Of a stretch of DNA of 56,749 nucleotides, positions 28,906 through 37,715 are shown one piece after another; position 1 is the first letter of the stretch; each line of letters opens with the position of its first letter. The translations under genes and the position numbers were made by a program. Origin of the DNA: Fulvivirga lutimaris (GTDB taxonomy: Bacteria > Bacteroidota > Bacteroidia > Cytophagales > Cyclobacteriaceae); assembly GCF_009711525.1 (NCBI RefSeq), contig NZ_SMLV01000428.1, forward strand, positions 1-56,749. Direction: 5' to 3'. The notes under the pieces are model-generated. The model was not told the origin of the DNA, made no database searches, and was given only the letters and a program-made list of their open reading frames with translations.

Positions 28906-29729
28906 TATTTCTTACCTCTACTAATGATTAGATTATTTGAATACTTCTTAGGAGTTCTAGTCTTTTTACCTTTAGCGTAAAGACCATTTCTAGATCTTGG
29001 GTGACCACCTGATGACTTACCTTCACCACCGCCCATTGGGTGATCTACAGGGTTCATAGCAACACCTCTTGTTCTAGGTCTTCTTCCTAACCATCTTTTT
29101 CTTCCGGCTTTACCAAGATTCACATTCATGTGATCTGAGTTAGAAACCGCACCTATAGTAGCAAGACAAGTAACTAATACTTTTCTAGTCTCACCTGATG
29201 GTAATTTAACTGTAGCGTATTTACCTTCTCTAGCCAAAAGCTGAACATAAGAACCAGCACTTCTAGCCATTGCGCCACCTCTACCAGGTTTCAATTCAAT
29301 ATTATGAATGATAGTACCCAATGGAATTTTTGCTAATGGAAGTGTATTACCTACTTCAGGAGCAACATTTTCGCCTGACATTACTGTCTGACCAACTGTT
29401 ATACCTTCTGGAGCGATAATGTATGTTTTCTCACCATCTGCATAGTAAAGAAGAGCTATTCGAGCAGTTCTTGTTGGATCATACTCAACAGACTTCACTG
29501 TAGCAGGGATGTCAAATTTATTTCTTTTGAAGTCTATAATTCTGGACTTCTTCTTATGACCACCACCTAAGTAGCGCATAGTCATCTTTCCAGTATTATT
29601 TCTACCTCCAGATCTTTTCTTAGTAACTACCAAAGACTTTTCAGGAGTTGATTTAGTAATCTCCGTGAAGGCTGGTGCTACTCTGTATCTCTGTCCGGGT
29701 GTAACCGGGTTCATTTTTTTAATCGCCAT
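28905..29729 (-). CDS. rplB: 50S ribosomal protein L2
   Basis: L2 supports subunit association and peptidyl transfer. The 274-residue protein has [25 protein letters not shown], a central [25 protein letters not shown] and the C-terminal [20 protein letters not shown] block with the key His of L2. Length matches the family. Confidence 0.98.
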   Translation of the reverse strand: MAIKKMNPVTPGQRYRVAPAFTEITKSTPEKSLVVTKKRSGGRNNTGKMTMRYLGGGHKKKSRIIDFKRNKFDIPATVKSVEYDPTRTARIALLYYADGEKTYIIAPEGITVGQTVMSGENVAPEVGNTLPLAKIPLGTIIHNIELKPGRGGAMARSAGSYVQLLAREGKYATVKLPSGETRKVLVTCLATIGAVSNSDHMNVNLGKAGRKRWLGRRPRTRGVAMNPVDHPMGGGEGKSSGGHPRSRNGLYAKGKKTRTPKKYSNNLIISRGKK

Positions 29730-29740
29730 CTTATGCTAAA

Positions 29741-30028
29741 TTATATCTCGCTGTAAAAATCGATTATATCACCGTCTGCTACCGTAACAATAGCTTTCTT
29801 AAAAGAAGATGCTCTTCCTGATATCATTCTTGACTTAGAAAATCTAGACTTAGCTTTGCCGAGGTAGTTCATCGTGTTCACACCCTCTACAGTAACACCG
29901 TACATTTTTTCTACAGCCTTCTTTATTTCCACTTTATTGGCTTTTCGATTTACTACGAAACCATATTTGCCTTTTTCGTTTAAAGCGGACACCTTTTCTG
30001 TAACCAATGGCTTTATTAAAACGCTCAT
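29741..30028 (-). CDS. rplW: 50S ribosomal protein L23
   Basis: The 95-residue protein is an exit-tunnel docking site for SRP and trigger factor. It reads SVLIKPLVTEKVSALNEKGKYGF, then KANKVEIKKAVEKMYGV and NTMNYLGKAKSRF. It starts 4 bases after rplD. Confidence 0.98.
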   Translation of the reverse strand: MSVLIKPLVTEKVSALNEKGKYGFVVNRKANKVEIKKAVEKMYGVTVEGVNTMNYLGKAKSRFSKSRMISGRASSFKKAIVTVADGDIIDFYSEI

Positions 30029-30032
30029 TATA

Positions 30033-30662
30033 TTATTTCTTCAATAGGTTATCAATCTTCTCAATTGATCCTTCACTAAGGATCAAGTTGTCAGCGTTAA
30101 GCACATCATAAGTAGTTAGCATGTTAGCCATCACTACTTTGGTATTCTGAATGTTTCTTCCAGAAAGTGCAACACTCTTATTTGCTTCAGGAAGCACCAA
30201 AAGAGTCTTTTTGTCAGAAAGCGCAAGTGCACTTAACATGTTCAAATATTCTTTCGTCTTAGGAGCTTCGAAGTTAAAATCTTCTACAATTGCTATGCTT
30301 TTATCCAAAGCCTTATAAGTAAGTGCAGATTTTCTAGCTACCTCTTTCAACTTCTTATTCAATTTGAAAGAGTAATTTCTTGGCTGAGGACCGAATACAC
30401 GACCTCCACCTCTGAAAATAGGAGACTTAATGCTACCAGCTCTGGCAGTACCAGTTCCCTTTTGCTTCTTAATCTTTTTTGTAGATCCTACTATCTCTGC
30501 TCTTTGCTTAGACTTATGCGTACCTTGTCTTTGATTCGCTAAGAATTGCTTAACATCAAGATAGATTGCATGATCATTAGGTTTGACACCAAACACTTCA
30601 CTAGAAAGTGTTACTTTTCTACCGGTATCTTCACCTGTATATTTTACTACTGAGATACTCAT
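30033..30662 (-). CDS. rplD: 50S ribosomal protein L4
   Basis: L4 lines the tunnel and in E. coli represses the S10 operon. The 209-residue protein has the basic loop [46 protein letters not shown] and a Rossmann-like rest. The leader before rplC is only about 55 bases here, so L4-type autocontrol of the E. coli kind is not evident. Confidence 0.98.
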   Translation of the reverse strand: MSISVVKYTGEDTGRKVTLSSEVFGVKPNDHAIYLDVKQFLANQRQGTHKSKQRAEIVGSTKKIKKQKGTGTARAGSIKSPIFRGGGRVFGPQPRNYSFKLNKKLKEVARKSALTYKALDKSIAIVEDFNFEAPKTKEYLNMLSALALSDKKTLLVLPEANKSVALSGRNIQNTKVVMANMLTTYDVLNADNLILSEGSIEKIDNLLKK

Positions 30663-31294
30663 TATTTCTCAAGAATTACAGTTGAATTATTAGCACCAGG
30701 TACTGAACCACTCACAAGGATGAGGTTCTTTTCTGGTATTATTTGCATTACTCTTAGGTTCATTAGCTTTACTCTATCGCCACCTGTTCTTCCAGCCATT
30801 CTCATGCCTTTAAAAACTCTTGCAGGGTAAGAAGCACCACCAATAGAACCAGGAGCTCTAAGTCTGTTGTGCTGACCGTGTGTACTTTGACCTACACCAC
30901 CAAAATTGTGTCTTTTAACAACACCTTGGAATCCTTTACCTTTTGAAGTACCAACGGCATCAACAAAGTCACCTTCAACAAATACGTCAGCTACATTAAT
31001 AACCTGACCTAATTGTATTGGGCCTGTAAACTCCTCACGGAAATCTCTGAATTCGATCACTTCCTTTTTAGGAGTAGTGTTAGCTTTCGCGAAATGTCCT
31101 TTCAAAGCATTTGGAGTGTTTTTTTCTTTACGCTCTCCAAAGCTCAATTGAATAGCTGTGTAGCCATCCTTTTCCTCATTTTTTACTTGCGTTACCACGC
31201 AAGGACCAGCTTCTATTACTGTGCATGCGACATTTCGTCCATCGGCACCAAAAATGCTAGTCATTCCGATTTTCTTTCCTATAATACCAGACAT
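30662..31294 (-). CDS. rplC: 50S ribosomal protein L3, first gene of the operon here
   Basis: The 210-residue L3 begins [29 protein letters not shown] and carries [19 protein letters not shown] and [17 protein letters not shown], including the loop that reaches the peptidyl transferase centre. In most bacteria rpsJ precedes it; here the next gene upstream is recO, and a promoter lies 63 bases before the start. The S10 head (rpsL-rpsG-fusA-rpsJ) must be elsewhere. Confidence 0.98.
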   Translation of the reverse strand: MSGIIGKKIGMTSIFGADGRNVACTVIEAGPCVVTQVKNEEKDGYTAIQLSFGERKEKNTPNALKGHFAKANTTPKKEVIEFRDFREEFTGPIQLGQVINVADVFVEGDFVDAVGTSKGKGFQGVVKRHNFGGVGQSTHGQHNRLRAPGSIGGASYPARVFKGMRMAGRTGGDRVKLMNLRVMQIIPEKNLILVSGSVPGANNSTVILEK

Positions 31295-31356
31295 TTTCTA
31301 ATCTTTAATAAGCGCAATTATGCTTTATCTCCCACGGTTTTTCCGCAAAAGGACTG

Positions 31357-31387
31357 CAAAGATAGCAACTAAAAAGAAGTTACCAAA
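31357..31387 (-). promoter_or_regulatory. promoter of the rplC-rplQ ribosomal operon
   Basis: On the minus strand TTTG (31387-31384), a 19-base spacer and TATCTTTG (31364-31357) match the Bacteroidota consensus TTTG-N19-TAnnTTTG exactly. Transcription should start near 31350, giving a leader of about 55 bases before rplC. The 195-base gap 31295-31489 otherwise holds only a weak AGTGC/GCACT hairpin. Confidence 0.72.
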
Positions 31388-31489
31388 TACTACGTGTTAA
31401 ATTTTTTCTTTAAGTGCAGGGTCGCACTGGCGTAGAATTGAATGGTGTGAAGATATGTCAAAATTCGATAAAATAGAACCTTTTTAGGG

Positions 31490-32164
31490 CTATTGAATGT
31501 CTTCCAGTACCTCGCGCAAAATTTTTATCGACTTAACTTCACCCATATTATCTATATGCACCTTATAAAAAGCAATTAAATGTTCTAAAAGCATCCTTCT
31601 TTCTGAGTTCTTAATGCCGACTTCTGATGTAAAAGATTCATTTAATAATAAATGAGTTATTTCGCTAAGGTGATCATCAGAAAGTAATAAAAAGAATTGA
31701 TCGCTAGAGGTAATGCCAAAACCCAAATACTTAGTGAGCTTCAATAAAAATTGGAGATGGAAATTCAGGTAGTTTTCTTCCATGTGATCCAGTATTTCAA
31801 TACTATGATGCACGAACTCGTATAAATCTGCTACCTCACCCTCTTCTTTAATAGACTTATATAACAACTCTGCCATAAACACCCCTAATGAAGACTTGAC
31901 TATATCATAAGGTATGGTCTTTAAAGGGGAAGAACATTTTATTTCTGAAATCCGATTAATGTCAGAAGAAGGTTTGTGATAGACAACGAGATCGAGCAAA
32001 GTAAGTGGCTGGTATAACGCGATACGTCCTTTAGACTTTGAGGAGCGTACGCCATTTACAACATATGTCTGAAGACCAAAGGCCTCGGTAAAGATTTTTA
32101 CGATTATGGACGTGTCTCTGTACTTAAAATATTTAAAAACAACTCCTCTGGTCTTGTGAAGCAT
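31490..32164 (-). CDS. recO: DNA repair protein RecO
   Basis: RecO loads RecA on SSB-coated DNA with RecR. The 224-residue protein has the N-terminal OB fold (TRGVVFKYFKYRDTSIIVKIFTEAFGL, VNGVRSSKSKGRIALYQPLTLLDLVVYHK) and a helical C-terminal domain. The Cys zinc finger of many RecO proteins is missing. It overlaps porZ (TGATG) and is last in the tdk-porZ-recO unit. Confidence 0.93.
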   Translation of the reverse strand: MLHKTRGVVFKYFKYRDTSIIVKIFTEAFGLQTYVVNGVRSSKSKGRIALYQPLTLLDLVVYHKPSSDINRISEIKCSSPLKTIPYDIVKSSLGVFMAELLYKSIKEEGEVADLYEFVHHSIEILDHMEENYLNFHLQFLLKLTKYLGFGITSSDQFFLLLSDDHLSEITHLLLNESFTSEVGIKNSERRMLLEHLIAFYKVHIDNMGEVKSIKILREVLEDIQ

Positions 32165-34392
32165 CAGTCTATAACAGCTATTTTACCAACAAAGCTCTCC
32201 TCACCATCATCAGTGGCACTAAAAACGAAGTAAACACCTGTAGTTGCACGTCTGCCATTATAATCTTGAGCATTCCAGGTAGCGGTCCCTCCCTCAGACC
32301 TAGTATCCCAAACCAGCTTACCACTCGAATCAGTAATTTTGACCTTTGCATTATCAACCAGCCCACTAATTCCTATGGTTCCTAAAAAATCTGAAGTAAC
32401 AGGATTGGGAAATATTTTTACTCCAGTATGCTCTGGTAAAGCCTCCGTGGCATCCGCGCGGTAAGATATTATTCCTTCAGGAGTTGCAAAAAACACCTCC
32501 CCGGATTTTTCATTAACTTCAATATCTAGAATTTGGTTTGTTGGCAGTGGGCTATTCTCAATATTAAAATTCAATAACTGCCTGTCAGCTTCCTCATCAA
32601 ATAGCCAAACACCACTATTAGTTCCAATCCACTTTCTATTACCAGGATCAACTTCTATCGAGGTTATAACTTCATCTCTTAATAATTGTCGGTTGTCAAA
32701 AATAGGGAGAATTGCATCTACTGATCCATTTATGACATTGCTAGGATTTGTAAAAACTGCAACACCTTCGTTAGTACCCACCCATATAAAGCCATCTTTA
32801 TCAACTGCAAGAGCATTTACTATTTCATTCGGCAGCCCTCCATTACCCGCCTGATCGGTTAAATATCGCATTTGTTGAGCTTGCTTCTCAAAAACTAATA
32901 TTCCTCCTCCTGCCAAAGGATCAACAATCATCCATAAATAATCATTTGTATTTTCTATTGATAAAAGTGAAGAAGTAAGTGTTAAGTAGGAACTCCACTC
33001 ACCATCGCTGAAAAGGTGAAGTCCAAAAGGCTCGGCATAGTTGATGGCCCATAGCCCTTCTGCTGTTGCTTTAACTGATGTAACAGGCACACCCTTTCCT
33101 CCAATATTAGATAAGGTGCTATTTGTATTGTCAATCAGCGTCATATTACCTGCATCAGTCACTTTTAAAATGCCGCCACCAAAAAGGGCGTAGTAATAGG
33201 CCGAAGTTTTTTGATCATAGGTTACATCTACAACGTCTTTAAATTCAGGAGCTGTGTTTGAATTAGACGTAGTATTATTCCATACACCATCTGAATATTG
33301 ATAAAAGCCATTTTCCCGATTCAGAGCCAAACGGCTAGAAGAGTAACCTCCAGACACACCTGTAATGACATTTGAGCGATAGTGAAACTTTAAAATATTG
33401 TTGCTTGATGGACCTGACGGCTTAATGCTTTCAAACTGGCCTGAAATGTTCGTGATCAAACCATTTTCATTGTCAGCTATATAAACCGTGCTTCCTGAAA
33501 CAATGCCATCATTGATTTTTGACGCCAGATCATTTGAAATATTAGTTGCTGTAGAAGAACCTTCTATTTTATATAAAGCTGTCTCTGTCAAAATTGTGGC
33601 CTGTTCACCATTTGAAGATGCCTTCTGAAAATTTGAACCGATTTCAGATATTGCCAAAATCCATTTTCCATTTTCATACTCGTAGATACCTTCATCATTA
33701 AAAGCAGAAAACACCTTATTATTTAGAGTAAATATCAAAGCTGCTGATCCTAGCGGCAACCCATTGTCAGAAGAATACCTTTTCCAATTAGCTGGGTCTA
33801 ACAAATTAACACCGTTCTTAAAATTTGAAGCTATCACACCTTCTTCAGAAGCAAGGAAAAGGCTATCCCCTAAAAATGTTGATTGAAAAATTTCAATCTG
33901 CTGAGCACCTTCTCCTAGTTGCCTATAGGTCTCCTTGACCTCAAGTTTGTTTAAATCAAAATTAAGCAGACCATAGGCTGTGCTGATAAAGGCATTATTT
34001 TCATTGGAACTTATGCTATTAATTGACTTATCTCCCAAAACCTGTGAGTTCGTAGTGAGGTCATAGTTGATCAACTCATTTTTATGAATCAAATCCAGAT
34101 TGCCTGACTGATACCCTATTAATAGAATGTCTTTATTTAAGTTATAATGAAGAGCTGCAATATTATCCTCTTGTAGTCCATCAATCTTAGAGATTGTAGT
34201 CAGGCTGTTATCTTCATTATCGAAAATAAATAATCCATTATCGCTTGCGACATAGGTTTTATTATTTCCTAAGGCAATAAGTTGAGCAGCATTATAAGAA
34301 AAATGTGTTCGCCATGTTCCTAATGGAATGTCGTTTTGTGCTAATAGTAATGATGAGACGAGTAGAAATCCTAAAACAAACCTGATTCTCAT
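32164..34392 (-). CDS. porZ: PorZ-like beta-propeller protein of the type IX secretion system
   Basis: The 742-residue secreted protein has a signal peptide (about 18 residues, ending LLLAQ) and two arrays of propeller blades. These include the PorZ-type opening GTWRTHFSYNAAQLIALGNNKTYVASDNGLF and repeats such as GFIWVGTNEGVAVF and RKWIGTNSGVWLFDEE. A C-terminal type IX sorting domain (KIFPNPVTSDFLGTIGISG through GRRATTGVYFVF) ends the protein. In Porphyromonas, PorZ is part of the surface attachment complex that adds A-LPS to cargo. Position between tdk and recO and the propeller order fit PorZ; the symbol is a good but not proven match. It overlaps tdk by four bases. Confidence 0.8.
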   Translation of the reverse strand: MRIRFVLGFLLVSSLLLAQNDIPLGTWRTHFSYNAAQLIALGNNKTYVASDNGLFIFDNEDNSLTTISKIDGLQEDNIAALHYNLNKDILLIGYQSGNLDLIHKNELINYDLTTNSQVLGDKSINSISSNENNAFISTAYGLLNFDLNKLEVKETYRQLGEGAQQIEIFQSTFLGDSLFLASEEGVIASNFKNGVNLLDPANWKRYSSDNGLPLGSAALIFTLNNKVFSAFNDEGIYEYENGKWILAISEIGSNFQKASSNGEQATILTETALYKIEGSSTATNISNDLASKINDGIVSGSTVYIADNENGLITNISGQFESIKPSGPSSNNILKFHYRSNVITGVSGGYSSSRLALNRENGFYQYSDGVWNNTTSNSNTAPEFKDVVDVTYDQKTSAYYYALFGGGILKVTDAGNMTLIDNTNSTLSNIGGKGVPVTSVKATAEGLWAINYAEPFGLHLFSDGEWSSYLTLTSSLLSIENTNDYLWMIVDPLAGGGILVFEKQAQQMRYLTDQAGNGGLPNEIVNALAVDKDGFIWVGTNEGVAVFTNPSNVINGSVDAILPIFDNRQLLRDEVITSIEVDPGNRKWIGTNSGVWLFDEEADRQLLNFNIENSPLPTNQILDIEVNEKSGEVFFATPEGIISYRADATEALPEHTGVKIFPNPVTSDFLGTIGISGLVDNAKVKITDSSGKLVWDTRSEGGTATWNAQDYNGRRATTGVYFVFSATDDGEESFVGKIAVID

Positions 34393-34979
34393 TTTTTCTT
34401 TCGTTGAGCCATTCCTTCCATAAAACTTCTTCTCCCTCGCGCCTCATACTCCTGTTTTTCTCCCAAAAGCACTTTTTGATCATCTTCTGACAGTCTGTAT
34501 GAAAAGGAGGCAAGCTCCCCAGACTCAGCACAAATGGCATGCACCTTTGTCACAAACTCAGCGACCGCCAATAAATTAGGCATAGGGCCAAAAGGCTTTC
34601 CTTCAAAATCCATATCCAATCCCGCTACTATCACACGCTTACCACTATTGGCTAGTTTATTACAAACTTCAACGATGTCATTATCAAAGAATTGTGCTTC
34701 ATCAATACCTACAACATCACAATTGCCAGCTAATAATAAAATATCATTTGCAAAATTAACTGGTGTTGACCGAATAGAAGTTTCGTTATGAGAGACTACA
34801 TCCTCTTTATGATATCGAGTATCAACTTTTGGCTTAAATATCTCTACCTTTTGCTTGGCAATGATGGCTCTATTCAATCTTCTGATCAGCTCTTCAGTTT
34901 TACCTGAAAACATGCAGCCACAAACTACCTCAATCCAGCCTGTTTTCTTCGATCTGCCAAAATTTGGTTCAATAAACAT
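34389..34979 (-). CDS. tdk: thymidine kinase, TK1 type lacking zinc cysteines
   Basis: The enzyme phosphorylates thymidine in pyrimidine salvage. The 196-residue protein has the P-loop GCMFSGKTEELIRRLNRA, DTRYHKEDVVSHN, the DEAQFFDN block and the lasso region with YRLSED. The family usually binds zinc by two Cys pairs. Here the first pair is reduced to Cys150 with Ser153, and the second (usually C-x2-C or C-x2-H near the end) is Gly182 and Ser185. Catalytic residues are intact. First gene of tdk-porZ-recO. Confidence 0.95.
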   Translation of the reverse strand: MFIEPNFGRSKKTGWIEVVCGCMFSGKTEELIRRLNRAIIAKQKVEIFKPKVDTRYHKEDVVSHNETSIRSTPVNFANDILLLAGNCDVVGIDEAQFFDNDIVEVCNKLANSGKRVIVAGLDMDFEGKPFGPMPNLLAVAEFVTKVHAICAESGELASFSYRLSEDDQKVLLGEKQEYEARGRRSFMEGMAQRKKK

Positions 34980-35018
34980 CGTGTAAAAATAAGTTATTTA
35001 GTTGTTAGCAGCCATGCA

Positions 35019-35357
35019 CTAATAAGAATAGTCCATATGCGGAAGCTTTGAAGATTCAGGCACTTCAATTTCTACTTCACCTTCTAAGATCCTGGTTTGG
35101 CATGTCAATCGCTCGTTATCACTAAGACGGCCCATGTTTTTAAAATTAATTTCTGACTGAGTGAGACCTCCAAAATGCTCAATCCCACTCTTTATTATGC
35201 ATTTACAAGTTGTACAACGCCCCTTAGCACCGCAAGCATGCATCCAGTCAATATAATTTTCCTGAAGAATTGTCAATAGTGTTTTACTATTATCGTTATT
35301 TTGGATAGTGAGGTCATTTAGATTTGCGATTTTTATATGCACCATTTGATCTTTCAT
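35019..35357 (-). CDS. 2Fe-2S ferredoxin, adrenodoxin type
   Basis: The 112-residue electron carrier has the cluster pattern C-x5-C-x2-C with a distant fourth Cys: Cys42, Cys48, Cys51 and Cys86 (TCQTRI). The spacing is that of adrenodoxin/putidaredoxin-type ferredoxins rather than plant type. Another ATG four codons in (35345) is an alternative start. It is divergent from the uncharacterised gene at 35387 with only about 30 bases between, so promoters must overlap coding ends. No partner reductase or oxygenase is adjacent; it may serve Fe-S assembly or an unlinked oxygenase. Confidence 0.9.
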   Translation of the reverse strand: MKDQMVHIKIANLNDLTIQNNDNSKTLLTILQENYIDWMHACGAKGRCTTCKCIIKSGIEHFGGLTQSEINFKNMGRLSDNERLTCQTRILEGEVEIEVPESSKLPHMDYSY

Positions 35358-35386
35358 TAATCGACAAATTAAAAGATTTAAAAAAT

Positions 35387-36439
35387 ATGTCTTCTGAAAA
35401 TATGGATAATAATCTTAACAGAGCTGGAATAAAGGATTACAGTACGCGATACTCTAAAAAGTTAATAGATACATATTTTAAAAGTAATAAGAGCATTACT
35501 GGGGGTGACATTAAATCTTTAGCTGATATATCGCAGATCAACCTTTTTGTTATCAAAAATCTATTTGAAGAATGGCAAAAGGAGACTGATAACCTTAAGA
35601 GCAACTACTTTGATTATCAATCTGAAGGGGTGAAAAGTGCACTGACCGAATTTATGAATGTGCTCTCACGAAACATTTCTATCAAGAAAGATCATTTTGA
35701 GCCTCTATTAATCAGGGCCGTTGAAGAAAGTGTGCTGCTTATATTTTCTCCTTATGACTTTTATACGCACTTAGCTGAGCATTCTAATGGAGAAATGACA
35801 TTGGAAAATTTGAAACGCACATTAAAATATGTTCGCGTGAATAAGAATCTGCTTGAAAACTTGGTTCAAACCATGGAAGAGCGAAAATTGGACAAAGTGA
35901 ATGATTCAACCTATGCTGACCTGATTAATGAGGTGTTTCAGAACATTCAGGCTAGTCCAGATGACATAGGCGTTTACTTCGATAACTTTTCAAAAATAGA
36001 ACCACTACAAGAAAGTGATATTTATGGTGTGTTAATGGATGAAAAACCAGCAGTAGAGCCTGCACCTATTGAAGCGGAAGCAGAAGAAAAAGAAGAAGGC
36101 CCATCGATCTCAAAAGTTGAGCCTACAGAAGATGAAGACCTGAAAACTATCAATGATATTCATGCATCTGAAGCTGAAGAACCTACAATAGCAGAAATTC
36201 ATCAAACCAAGGGTATTGACAATTTAAATGCTGCCATGAGCATAAACCAAAGGTTTATGTTCAAGAATGCCCTATTTAACGGAGATGATAAGGCGTTTGA
36301 AGATACCATAGCTCATATCGAAAACTGCAGGAGTAAGGAAGAGGCAATGAAATACATTTATAAAGAATTTCCTCAATGGAATATTGAAAGCGAGGAATTT
36401 GAAGAATTTGTAGAACTGATAGAAAAAAGGCTAAAGTAA
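35387..36439 (+). CDS. uncharacterised acidic cytoplasmic protein
   Basis: I do not recognise a characterised family. The 350-residue product starts at ATG 35387; an upstream in-frame start would overlap the divergent ferredoxin gene. There is no signal peptide or membrane helix. The N-terminal half (about 1-215) is mostly helical, a Glu/Pro-rich linker of about 80 residues (EAEAEEKEEGP and similar) follows, and a compact C-terminal segment of about 70 residues (SINQRFMFKNALFNGDDKAF ... EEFVELIEKR) resembles a helix-rich module seen, from memory, in other Bacteroidota hypotheticals. It converges on rodA with a one-base gap. Confidence 0.85.
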   Translation: MSSENMDNNLNRAGIKDYSTRYSKKLIDTYFKSNKSITGGDIKSLADISQINLFVIKNLFEEWQKETDNLKSNYFDYQSEGVKSALTEFMNVLSRNISIKKDHFEPLLIRAVEESVLLIFSPYDFYTHLAEHSNGEMTLENLKRTLKYVRVNKNLLENLVQTMEERKLDKVNDSTYADLINEVFQNIQASPDDIGVYFDNFSKIEPLQESDIYGVLMDEKPAVEPAPIEAEAEEKEEGPSISKVEPTEDEDLKTINDIHASEAEEPTIAEIHQTKGIDNLNAAMSINQRFMFKNALFNGDDKAFEDTIAHIENCRSKEEAMKYIYKEFPQWNIESEEFEEFVELIEKRLK

Positions 36440-36440
36440 C

Positions 36441-37715
36441 CTAGCGTACCAATACCTGCATCCTGTGCGAATCTAATTTCAACAGGATAAACACAAGGAT
36501 AGCAAAACCCCAAAGGGATGATCCACCATAAGAAAAGAGCGGGAGTGGAATACCTATAACAGGAAAAAGGCCGATAGTCATCCCGATATTTACCGCAAAG
36601 TGAAAAAAGATTATGCACGCCACGCTATATCCATAGACTCTGGCAAATCGCCATTTTTGCCGTTCTGATATATATATTATCCTCAAAATTAATGTAACAA
36701 AAAGGGAGATTGTAAGCAAACTACCAAACCAGCCATGCTCTTCTCCAATAGTGCAGAAAATAAAATCTGTACTCTGTTCTGGCACAAAGTCAAATTTCGT
36801 TTGAGTTCCTTTCAAAAATCCTTTTCCGGCAAACCCACCACTGCCAATTGCAATTTTTGATTGGGTGACATTCCAACCATAACCTAATGGATCAGCATCA
36901 GGATTTATAAGCGCTTTTATTCTATTCTGCTGGTGAGGTCTAAGAACATCCGAAATCACGTAGTCAACACTTCTTATAACTCCTGCAATAATCAGCGCTC
37001 CGGCCAAAACAAGGCCTATTTTCTTAAATGTTCGCTTCTTAATAAACAAAATAATTACAGCAGCAGTAGCTGCAATACCTATATACAAATACAAATGGTT
37101 AGGCACCAGTAAGGTTAGTACAAATATTATAGCTGCTGCTACACCAAGAATCAACAGCATTGGAGACATCCCTTCTCTAAAAAAAACAAGAACAAATACA
37201 CTATAAACCAATGCAGTTCCTGTATCTCCTTGGGCAATAATTAAAATGGCCGGCAAGCCAATTATAATGAACAACACTATCTGCTTACTTAAACGATCCA
37301 TTCTAAAGCCTGCACTGTCCATGTACTTGGCCACTGCCAATGCGGTGGCAAATTTCGCAAACTCAGATGGCTGCAATCTTAAAGGCCCTATTTCCAGCCA
37401 GGAGTTTGCTCCTGAAATTTCCCTAGCAACAAATACCACCAGAATTAATAAAAATATCACCACTCCGTAGATGATGTAAGCAAAAGTGTCATAAAACTTA
37501 AAATCCACCACCATTATGGCGATAATCAAGATTATTGAAGAAGCCATGAAAAATAGCTGACGACCGCTATTCAGGGTCATGTCAAAAATACTTTGATTGG
37601 CAGATTCATCGTAGACAGCAGCAAAGATGTTGAGCCACCCGAGAAAAGCTATAGACATGAACAGGATCACTGTTAGCCAATCTATATTATTTGTTATATT
37701 ATCTCTTCCGCTCAA
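36441..37715 (-). CDS. rodA: rod-shape peptidoglycan glycosyltransferase RodA
   Basis: RodA polymerises lipid II in the elongasome with PBP2. The 424-residue SEDS protein has about ten transmembrane helices, GARSWL-like SGANSWLEIGPLRLQPSEFAK, GDTGTALVY with the Asp near the active site, and QSKIAIGSGGFAGKGFLKGTQTKFDFVPEQSTDFIF. It starts with TTG at 37715 that overlaps the mrdA stop (TTGA). No in-frame ATG lies before the first helix, so the TTG start is favoured. Last gene of the mreB-rodA unit. Confidence 0.96.
   Translation of the reverse strand: MSGRDNITNNIDWLTVILFMSIAFLGWLNIFAAVYDESANQSIFDMTLNSGRQLFFMASSIILIIAIMVVDFKFYDTFAYIIYGVVIFLLILVVFVAREISGANSWLEIGPLRLQPSEFAKFATALAVAKYMDSAGFRMDRLSKQIVLFIIIGLPAILIIAQGDTGTALVYSVFVLVFFREGMSPMLLILGVAAAIIFVLTLLVPNHLYLYIGIAATAAVIILFIKKRTFKKIGLVLAGALIIAGVIRSVDYVISDVLRPHQQNRIKALINPDADPLGYGWNVTQSKIAIGSGGFAGKGFLKGTQTKFDFVPEQSTDFIFCTIGEEHGWFGSLLTISLFVTLILRIIYISERQKWRFARVYGYSVACIIFFHFAVNIGMTIGLFPVIGIPLPLFSYGGSSLWGFAILVFILLKLDSHRMQVLVR

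Noticed and set aside
31400-31489. AGTGC/GCACT hairpin after recO as a terminator
   Set aside because: The stem is only five bases and no T-run follows in the direction of recO.
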